This document shows positions 7,721-14,129 of a DNA stretch of 64,000 nt, piece after piece (the stretch's first letter is position 1; each line of letters opens with the position of its first letter). The stretch is taken from assembly GCF_001921215.1 (NCBI RefSeq), contig NZ_MSIF01000035.1:1-64000 (forward strand). The letters run 5' to 3'. The translations under genes and the position numbers were made by a program. Below the pieces are notes generated by a model that searched no databases, had not been told where the DNA came from, and saw nothing but the letters and a program-made list of their open reading frames with translations. The DNA is from Actinophytocola xinjiangensis. GTDB taxonomy: Bacteria > Actinomycetota > Actinomycetes > Mycobacteriales > Pseudonocardiaceae.

Positions 7721-10584
7721 GCCACTCCTGGGAGGACGTCAGAGCCTTACTCGACGACCCGTTCGTCGACGCCGACACCAAGGAACACCTGCTCGGCGCC
7801 TACATGCAGGAAAACGGGATGGCGTACGGCTCCATGGTCCTGTCGGACAACATGCCGCCGGAGGTCCGCCAGTACTACGACCAGTACCCGATCCGGGGCG
7901 GCGACTTCGACCAGGGCTCGCTGGACGAGGTCTACGACCGGGCGCAGGGCCAGTCCGACGAGGCCGGCTACGCCTCGCGTCTCGTGCAGGAGGACCTCGC
8001 CGAGAACACGTCCACTTTGGACGGTATGACGGCGCCGACGTCCTCGTCCTCCGGGGTCGCGACCTCCGACGAGCTGTTCGACCTCGCCCGGCCGGCGCTG
8101 CGGGTGTTCGAGGACTTCATCCCGGTCAACGACAAGGTCCCCGGCGACTCCGTCGGCCCGGCCGGCCGGTTCACGATGGAGGACGTCAACACCAAGTTCG
8201 ACGAGCAGCTGGGCATCTCCTTCAAGAAGTTCCTGGAGGATGCCGAGCGGATCCGGGCCGCGCACGAGGCCATCACCAACCTGGACACGACCACCCAGAC
8301 CGAGCTGAACACCGTCTACCAGTCGTGGACCGGCCCGGCGGCCAACGCCTCCTACCAGTACTACTCCGAGCAGATCGAGCCCAACTCCGCCGAGCTGATC
8401 GAGTTCCTGGCCGCCACCCCGGACACCATCACCACCACGGTGGAGAACGTGTTCGCCGAGTGCAAGGCCAAGGCCGACTACGTGATGGGCATCTACACGC
8501 CCACGATCGGCAACGCCACCCCGGACATGGCCGGCAAGGTCGTGGCCCTGGCCAACGGTGACGGGCTGGACAGCGAGGACAAGATCCTCGAGGTCGCGGC
8601 CTGGGTCGACTCGGTGTGCGGCACCGACATCGAGAACCGCATCCGCGACGACGACTGCGAGCTCAACGACGAGAACAAGGCCTACGTGCAGAGCGAGTGC
8701 AAGGCCTGGATCCGGGACTCGTTCAACCCGCACCTGCACGAGAGCCTGTACGAGACGTTCGTCCAGACGTGTGAGGACACCCTGGACGCGATCAACGCCT
8801 ACTACGACGAGCTGAACAGCTACCTCGGCGACTACGAGAACGACTTCGGTGAGGCGCCCCCGCCGTTCGCCGGCGACCAGGGTCCCGGCGATCCCGGTGG
8901 TCCGGGTGACGGCGGCGGCTCGGGTGGCGGTTCCGGTGGGGGTTCGGGCGGTGGCTCGGGCGGCGGCTCCGGCGGTGGTTCCGGTGGTGGTTCCGGGGGC
9001 GGGAACCCGGAGATCCCCGAGATGCCGTCGCCGACGGGGCCCGGTGGCGGTCCCGGGGAGGCCCCGGAGGTGGAGACCCCCGAACTGCCCGGCGACCCGT
9101 CAGACCCGGCGGACCCGTCCGATCCGGACGCGTTCGCGCCGACGACACCGACGGCTCCCGGCGAGCAGGAGACCGTCACGATCGACGACGGGGAGCGTTC
9201 GATCGAGGTGACCAGCCCGGACGGCCAGGGCCAGGTGACGGTGACCGTCGATGACGGCTCCGGCGAGCCGAAGACCTACACCCTGGACTTCGGCGACGGC
9301 ACCGAAACCCCGGGCACGCCAGGCACTCCGGGTACGCCAGGCACTCCCGGGGCTCCGGGCGGCCCGGTGACCACCCAGCCCGGTTCGGCGTTCGGCCCGG
9401 AGGGCAGCCAGCCGCCGACGGTCGACGAACCGATCCAGCCCGGCGCCGACGGCAAGTGCGTCATCCAGGACGGCGACCTCACGATCACCGCCGAGCGTCC
9501 CGAGGGCTCCACCGACACCGTGATCGTCACCGTCGACGACGGCTCGGGTGAACCGGTGACCTACAACCTCGACTACTCGGGCGAGGAGGGTGAGGCCACC
9601 GCGCGTCCGCTGCCGGCCATGCCCGCCGCCCCCGGCGGCGGTGGCGGCGGGGAGGACGTCCGGATCATGCCGGCCCCGCTCGACCCCGACGGGCCCGGCG
9701 ACCCCGAGGCCCAGTTCGGCCTGCCCGACCCGCGCGGCCAGTTCGCCGACACCGGCGCCCCGCTGCCCCAGGGCCAGTTCGTCGACGGTGGGCCCGGTGG
9801 CGGCCCGGGCGGTCTGCCGGATCCGCGCGGCCAGTTCGCCGACGGTGGCTTCGGCGGTCCGGGCGGCCCGGACCCCCAGGGCCAGTTCGGCGGCGGCCCC
9901 GGCGGTGGCTCCGGTGGCGGCCCCGGTGGGCTGCCCGATCCGCGGGGGCAGTTCGCCGACGGCGGGTTCGGTGCTCCCGACCGGCAGGGGCCCTTCGGTG
10001 GCCTGCCGGACCCGCAGGGCCAGTTCGGCGGCGGTCAGGGTGGTGGTCCGGGCGGTGGTCCGGGTGGTCTGCCGGACCCGCGTGGGCAGTTCGCCGACGG
10101 CGGGTTCGGCGGCGAGCCGGGGCGGTTCGGCCCGATGCCCGCCGAGTTCGACGTGCGGGACCCGGGGGCCCAGTTCGGGGTGACGTCCGCGCAGTCGGCC
10201 GTCGGCGGGTTCGGCGAGGGGCTGTTCGACGAGGACGGCGGCGGCTCCGGCGAGGCCGGGTCCTTCGGCGTGCCGCGCGAGGGCGACTACACCGGGACGC
10301 CCGGTGACGGGCCGGGTGAGGCTGGACTCGCCAGCGCGGCGGAGGATGATGGAGCCCAGCAGCACGACCAGCGGGACGGGTCCTCGGGCGGCGGTTCGGA
10401 CGGCAGCGCGTCCGGCATGGCCGGCGGGATGGGCGGCGGCATGCCGATGATGGGCGGCGGTGGCGGTGGTGGTGGCGGCGGTGAGCAGGAACGGGCCGGC
10501 AGCCAGTGGCGCACCACCGGCGACCTGTTCGACGACGTCACCGATGTCCAGGTCCGTGGTGCCTTCGGCGAGGGCAGCCGGTAG
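7717..10584 (+). CDS. Giant WXG-like, Gly/Pro-rich secretion-locus protein B1
   Basis: 955 aa. The TTG start at 7717 overlaps the previous stop and aligns with the paralogue at 14130. Residues 1-390 are helical and conserved with that paralogue, starting with SWEDVRALLDDPF and including a W-x-G-like turn at Trp204 (SWTGPAANASYQ). Residues about 395-430 are a (GGGS)n linker, followed by two beta-repeats of the type VTVTVDDGSGEPKTYTLDF (about 490-530 and 590-625), a PGT repeat, and about eight copies of a (L)PDPRGQF-like motif (about 665-810). The end is Gly/Met-rich with a C-terminal QWRTTGDLFDD motif. The fold order resembles a secreted stalk or matrix protein, but no homologue of known function is recognised. 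Conserved export signals are not obvious; export via the EspC-like partner is inferred. Confidence 0.75.
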   Translation: MSHSWEDVRALLDDPFVDADTKEHLLGAYMQENGMAYGSMVLSDNMPPEVRQYYDQYPIRGGDFDQGSLDEVYDRAQGQSDEAGYASRLVQEDLAENTSTLDGMTAPTSSSSGVATSDELFDLARPALRVFEDFIPVNDKVPGDSVGPAGRFTMEDVNTKFDEQLGISFKKFLEDAERIRAAHEAITNLDTTTQTELNTVYQSWTGPAANASYQYYSEQIEPNSAELIEFLAATPDTITTTVENVFAECKAKADYVMGIYTPTIGNATPDMAGKVVALANGDGLDSEDKILEVAAWVDSVCGTDIENRIRDDDCELNDENKAYVQSECKAWIRDSFNPHLHESLYETFVQTCEDTLDAINAYYDELNSYLGDYENDFGEAPPPFAGDQGPGDPGGPGDGGGSGGGSGGGSGGGSGGGSGGGSGGGSGGGNPEIPEMPSPTGPGGGPGEAPEVETPELPGDPSDPADPSDPDAFAPTTPTAPGEQETVTIDDGERSIEVTSPDGQGQVTVTVDDGSGEPKTYTLDFGDGTETPGTPGTPGTPGTPGAPGGPVTTQPGSAFGPEGSQPPTVDEPIQPGADGKCVIQDGDLTITAERPEGSTDTVIVTVDDGSGEPVTYNLDYSGEEGEATARPLPAMPAAPGGGGGGEDVRIMPAPLDPDGPGDPEAQFGLPDPRGQFADTGAPLPQGQFVDGGPGGGPGGLPDPRGQFADGGFGGPGGPDPQGQFGGGPGGGSGGGPGGLPDPRGQFADGGFGAPDRQGPFGGLPDPQGQFGGGQGGGPGGGPGGLPDPRGQFADGGFGGEPGRFGPMPAEFDVRDPGAQFGVTSAQSAVGGFGEGLFDEDGGGSGEAGSFGVPREGDYTGTPGDGPGEAGLASAAEDDGAQQHDQRDGSSGGGSDGSASGMAGGMGGGMPMMGGGGGGGGGGEQERAGSQWRTTGDLFDDVTDVQVRGAFGEGSR

Positions 10585-10598
10585 CAGGGGAGGGTGAG

Positions 10599-11108
10599 AT
10601 GGGCGCGCACGACAGGGCGGCCAAGGCCCGGGAACGCATGGACCAGGTCCGCCGGGAGATGTCCGAGCGGCGGGCGCTGCGTGCCCGCAAGGCCCGCGAG
10701 GCCAAGGACCGCTCGGCGGACAACCTGCGCAAGCAGGGAGCGGTCTCCGCGCAGATGACCAAGCACCTCAAGGAGATCGGCCGGCGGCGCGCGCAGGCCG
10801 GCGGCTGGGCCACCGAGAAGACCGAGCGTGACCGCGACTACGTCATGGGGTTCGGCAGCGAGGACGAGGACGGCAAGCAGCGGTTCACCTTCCGGCCGCC
10901 GCCGCCCCGGGCGCGGACCCAGCCGGGCGGCATCGGGTCCCTTGAGGACGATCCGCCGGCGCCCGAGCCGGCCCTGCCGCCGCCCCCACCGCCCCCGCCG
11001 CCGCCGCCCGCGCCCAGGGCGGTGCCGCCGCGCCGGCCGGCCGCCCGGCGCGACGAGATCGACGACGACGACGACTTCTCCAACCAGTCCTGGATGCGGC
11101 GCAAGTGA
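10599..11108 (+). CDS. Small basic/acidic DFSNQ protein C1
   Basis: 169 aa from the ATG at 10599 (GGGGAGGG ribosome site); the longer upstream frame lacks support. Residues 1-65 are a highly charged helix rich in Arg/Lys/Glu (DRAAKARERMDQVRREMSER). Then come a conserved patch, AGGWATEKTERDRDYVMGFG, and a poly-Pro region (about residues 120-140). The C-terminus is DDDDDFSNQSWMRRK. The paralogue C2 at 13611 keeps the helix, the patch and the C-terminal motif. Cytoplasmic by composition, with no signal or membrane segment. Its gene lies 14 bases after B1 and its stop overlaps the ACP start, so it belongs to the same operon. Possibly a chaperone or adaptor for B1. Confidence 0.7.
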   Translation: MGAHDRAAKARERMDQVRREMSERRALRARKAREAKDRSADNLRKQGAVSAQMTKHLKEIGRRRAQAGGWATEKTERDRDYVMGFGSEDEDGKQRFTFRPPPPRARTQPGGIGSLEDDPPAPEPALPPPPPPPPPPPAPRAVPPRRPAARRDEIDDDDDFSNQSWMRRK

Positions 11109-11356
11109 ACGCGCGGGTCGCCGAGCGGGCCGGGGAGATCAAGGCGGTGGTGTGCCGGGTGCTGGAGGTCGACGAGGCCGCCGTGTCCCCGTCGGACAAC
11201 TTCGTCCAGGTCCACGGCGCCGACTCGATGAAGCTGATCGAACTGCTGGCGAACCTGGAGATCGAGTTCGACGTCGACGTCGACTCCGCCGAGTTCGACC
11301 GGATGGTCGACCTGAACGGCGTCTACGACGTGTTGAGCACCGCGCTGGAGGGGTGA
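11105..11356 (+). CDS. Acyl carrier protein
   Basis: 83 aa, the normal size for a discrete ACP. Helix II begins with Gly-Ala-Asp-Ser41-Met, where Ser41 is the expected 4'-phosphopantetheine attachment site, and the surface is acidic, as in other ACPs. The GTG start overlaps the preceding stop by 4 bases. It is followed after 6 bases by a ketosynthase gene, so it most likely carries the acyl or malonyl chain for that enzyme. It is not the housekeeping fatty-acid ACP by context, since no fabD/fabH/fabG is near. Confidence 0.9.
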   Translation: MNARVAERAGEIKAVVCRVLEVDEAAVSPSDNFVQVHGADSMKLIELLANLEIEFDVDVDSAEFDRMVDLNGVYDVLSTALEG

Positions 11357-11362
11357 GGCGGC

Positions 11363-12550
11363 GTGCGTCGGGTGGTGGTCACCGGCCTCGGCGTGGTGTC
11401 GAGCATCGGGACCGGGGCGGTCGAGTACGCCGCCGGGCTGCGGGCCGGGCGCAGCGGTGCCCGGCCGATCGGCGCGTTCGACACCACCGGGTTCGCGCAC
11501 GCGGTGGGCTGCGAGGTCGTCGGGTTCGAGCCTCGGCGGTGGCTGGCCGCGCCCGCGACGCTGCCCAGGGCCGCCCAGTTCGCCGCGTCGGCGGCCACGA
11601 TGGCGGTGCGTGACGCCGGCCTCGACGGGCTGGCCGACGCGCGCACGATGATCTCCGTCGGCACCACCGACGGCAGCGGTGACCGGGGCGAGCGGATCGC
11701 CGGGGCGGTCGTGCGGGGTGCGGACGTCACCGCCGCGCAGGTGGCCCAGGTGCCGGCGTCGTGGCTGTCGGTCGGTGTCGCCCGCGAACTCGGGCTGTCC
11801 ACTGTGGACGTCTCGACGGTGGCGACGGCGTGCGCCGCCGGCAACTACGCCATCGGCGACGGCTACGACGCGGTCGCCACCGGCGACGTCGACGTCGCGC
11901 TGTGCGGCGGCGCGGACGCCATGTGCCGCATGACCTTCACCGGGTTCTACCGCCTCGGCGCGGTCGACCCGGTGCACTGCCGGCCGTTCGACACCGACCG
12001 CAAGGGCATCCTCACCGGCGAGGGCGCCGCCGTGCTGGTGCTCGAACCGCTCGACGCCGCGCTCGCGCGCGGCGCCCGGATCTACGCCGAGGTCCTCGGC
12101 CACGGCCTCAACTGCGACGCCGGCCACCCGGTGGCCCCCGACCGCGAGTCGGTGGCCCGCTGCATGCGCCTGGCCATCGAGGACGCCGGGCTGGTACCCG
12201 GCCAGGTCGACCTGATCTCCGCGCACGGCACCGGCACCCGGGCCAACGACGTCACCGAGTGCGGCGCCATCCGTGACGTGTTCGGCGACACACCGCCGCG
12301 CACGGTGGCGGTCAAGTCGATGCTCGGGCACACCATGGGCGCGGCCAGCGCGCTGTCGGCCGCCGCGTGCGTGCTGGCCCTGGCGCACGGGTTCGTCCCG
12401 CCGACGATCAACCACGTCCGCACCGACCCGGAGTGCGCGGTGGACTGCGTGCCGAACACCTCGGTCGAGGCTGACCTGCGGGTGGTGCAGAACAACGCGT
12501 TGGCCTTCGGCGGCAACAACTCCGTCGTGCTGTTCGGCAGGAAACCCTGA
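11363..12550 (+). CDS. Beta-ketoacyl-ACP synthase (KS-alpha, intact active site)
   Basis: 395 aa, thiolase fold, FabF/KS-alpha type. It starts RRVVVTGLGVVSSIG. The catalytic set is complete: Cys157 in TACAAG, His288 in HGTGTRAND, Lys318 and His323 in KSMLGHTMGA. The C-terminal NNALAFGGNNSVVLF loop is present. It would condense an ACP-bound malonyl unit with an acyl starter. Its position between an ACP and a Cys-less partner copies the minimal unit of type II polyketide and aryl-polyene systems, but no ketoreductase, dehydratase, acyltransferase or cyclase accompanies it. The operon otherwise encodes secretion-type proteins, so the product may act on, or with, an exported protein (inference). 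Confidence 0.92.
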   Translation: MRRVVVTGLGVVSSIGTGAVEYAAGLRAGRSGARPIGAFDTTGFAHAVGCEVVGFEPRRWLAAPATLPRAAQFAASAATMAVRDAGLDGLADARTMISVGTTDGSGDRGERIAGAVVRGADVTAAQVAQVPASWLSVGVARELGLSTVDVSTVATACAAGNYAIGDGYDAVATGDVDVALCGGADAMCRMTFTGFYRLGAVDPVHCRPFDTDRKGILTGEGAAVLVLEPLDAALARGARIYAEVLGHGLNCDAGHPVAPDRESVARCMRLAIEDAGLVPGQVDLISAHGTGTRANDVTECGAIRDVFGDTPPRTVAVKSMLGHTMGAASALSAAACVLALAHGFVPPTINHVRTDPECAVDCVPNTSVEADLRVVQNNALAFGGNNSVVLFGRKP

Positions 12551-13614
12551 TGGCGCTCGAGATCGCCGCCTGGTCGGCCACCTCCCCGTTCGGCCACGGC
12601 CACGACGCGTTCGCCGCCGGGGTGGCCACCGGCGCGCCGGCCCCGGCCGCCCAGGTGTCCGACGAGTGGTTCCCCGGCCCGGACACCGCCCACCTGGTGC
12701 CCGACTTCGACATCCAGGACCTGTTGGGGCGCAAGGGAACCGGCGTGATGGACCGGACCACGGCGCTGGCCGTGCACACCATCGGCCTGCTCGGCGAGCA
12801 GGACCAGCGGGTGCGGATCGACGCCAGGACCGGGGTCGTACTGGGCACCACCAGCGGCAGCACGCTCACCCAGTTCACCTTCACCGCGCACTCGCTGACC
12901 CGCCGCAAGCCCTACCTGGTCGACCCGGCGCAGATGCCCTTCGCCCTGATGAACAGTGCCGCCGCGCGCGGCGCCAGCTGGCACGGGCTGACCGGGCCGA
13001 ACACCACGCTGGCCGCCGGGCGGCTCTCGGCGGTCGCCGTGCTGCGCTACGCCGACCGGCTGCTGCGCACCGGCCGGGCCAGCGGCCTGTTCGCCGGCGC
13101 CGCCGAGGAGTACAGCGGGCCGCGCGCACTGCTGGAGCGCCGCGCCGGCAACCGGGCGCGCCTGGGCGAGGGCTGCGCGGTGCTGTTCGTCCGGGCGGTA
13201 CCGGAAGGGAACCGATCGGCGGCCGCGACGGTCGTAGCGTTGGACACCCGCCTCGCCGGGGACGGCGAGCAGCGGGCCGCCCTCACCGCGAGCCTGCGGC
13301 ACGCCCTCACCGGGGTGGCGCCGGAGGAGGTGTGGGGTCTGGCCGTGTCCGGAGTGGACGGCGTGGAGAGCGAAGCGGTACGCGAGGTGTTGGGGATGCC
13401 GGTCGAGCGGGTCGTCGAGCCGAGCCGGCTCGTCGGCGACACCGGTGCGGCGTCGGGCGTGTTCGGCCTGGCGGCGTTGCTGGCGTTGGCCGAACGTGCC
13501 GGCGCCGCTCGGGGCCGGGTCGCGGTCGCCACGGCCGTCGAACGGGACGGGATGGTCGGCTGCGTGGTGGTCCGCCTGCCCGGCGGACCGGTGGGTGAGG
13601 GGAGCGGGACATGA
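12550..13614 (+). CDS. Ketosynthase-like partner lacking the catalytic cysteine (chain-length-factor-like)
   Basis: 354 aa. The start ATG shares one base with the KS-alpha stop (TGATG), implying coupled synthesis and a heterodimer. The thiolase-fold pattern is recognisable (MALEIAAWSATSPFG, GVVLGTTSGS, then GDTGAASGVFGLAALLALAE near the C-terminus), but at the nucleophile elbow it has TTLAAGR where KS-alpha has TACAAG, so the cysteine is missing (Leu in a by-eye alignment). The HGTGT and GHTMGA histidines are also not evident. It is about 40 aa shorter than KS-alpha. By analogy with chain-length factors it would shape the active-site tunnel instead of catalysing. Confidence 0.8.
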   Translation: MALEIAAWSATSPFGHGHDAFAAGVATGAPAPAAQVSDEWFPGPDTAHLVPDFDIQDLLGRKGTGVMDRTTALAVHTIGLLGEQDQRVRIDARTGVVLGTTSGSTLTQFTFTAHSLTRRKPYLVDPAQMPFALMNSAAARGASWHGLTGPNTTLAAGRLSAVAVLRYADRLLRTGRASGLFAGAAEEYSGPRALLERRAGNRARLGEGCAVLFVRAVPEGNRSAAATVVALDTRLAGDGEQRAALTASLRHALTGVAPEEVWGLAVSGVDGVESEAVREVLGMPVERVVEPSRLVGDTGAASGVFGLAALLALAERAGAARGRVAVATAVERDGMVGCVVVRLPGGPVGEGSGT

Positions 13615-14120
13615 GCGTGCGGGACCGGGCGGCACTGGCGATCGCGCGGATGGACCAGACCCGGCGGGAGATGGCCGAACGCCGGTCGCTGCGCGAACGC
13701 AACTCCCGTGAGCTGCTCGCCAGGACGGCCAAGGCCATGCGTGAGCAGGTGCCGGGGATGATCGAGGCGGCCAAGCAGGCCGCGGCCGTGGCCCAGCACC
13801 GGGAGAAGGCCGGCGGCTGGGCGACCACGAGCACCGACCGCGACCGCAGCCACGTCATGGGTTTCGGTATCGACGAGGAGAACGCGGGCGGCTACCGGCC
13901 GCCGGCCGCCCAGCCGGGCAGGACCGCGTTCGTGCCCGGCCAGGACGACGAGCGGCCGGCCGGACAGGCGCCCAGCGCCCCGCCGGCCCCGCCGGCCCCG
14001 GCCGCCCCGGCTCCGGCCGCGCCGCCGGTGAGAGCGGCGCGCGCCCGGCCCCCGGACGAACTCGACCTCGACGACGAAGACGACTTTTCCAACCAGTCCT
14101 CGTGGCTGCGCAACCGGTAG
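13611..14120 (+). CDS. Small basic/acidic DFSNQ protein C2
   Basis: 169 aa, the same length as its paralogue C1 (10599). It shares the charged N-terminal helix (ARMDQTRREMAERRSLRER), the AGGWATTSTDRDRSHVMGFG patch near residues 68-87, an Ala/Pro-rich middle and the acidic C-terminal DDEDDFSNQSSWLRNR. The ATG overlaps the stop of the ketosynthase-like gene by 4 bases. It precedes B2 by 9 bases, so each giant B protein has its own adjacent C protein. Function unknown. Confidence 0.72.
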   Translation: MSVRDRAALAIARMDQTRREMAERRSLRERNSRELLARTAKAMREQVPGMIEAAKQAAAVAQHREKAGGWATTSTDRDRSHVMGFGIDEENAGGYRPPAAQPGRTAFVPGQDDERPAGQAPSAPPAPPAPAAPAPAAPPVRAARARPPDELDLDDEDDFSNQSSWLRNR

Positions 14121-14129
14121 GGGTAGTTG

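Noticed and set aside
9100-10365. 421-codon minus-strand frame opposite B1
   Set aside because: Shadow of the Gly/Pro repeats of B1; repeats in translation mirror those of B1 and there is no ribosome site.
8910-10480. Many short repeats, considered as CRISPR or a satellite
   Set aside because: Repeats are in phase with the B1 reading frame, vary at third positions and encode Gly-Ser and PDPRGQF motifs; no constant direct repeat with unique spacers.
11105-13614. Complete type II polyketide or fatty-acid biosynthesis cluster
   Set aside because: Only ACP, KS and a KS-like partner are present; no ketoreductase, dehydratase, acyltransferase, cyclase or transporter in the window.
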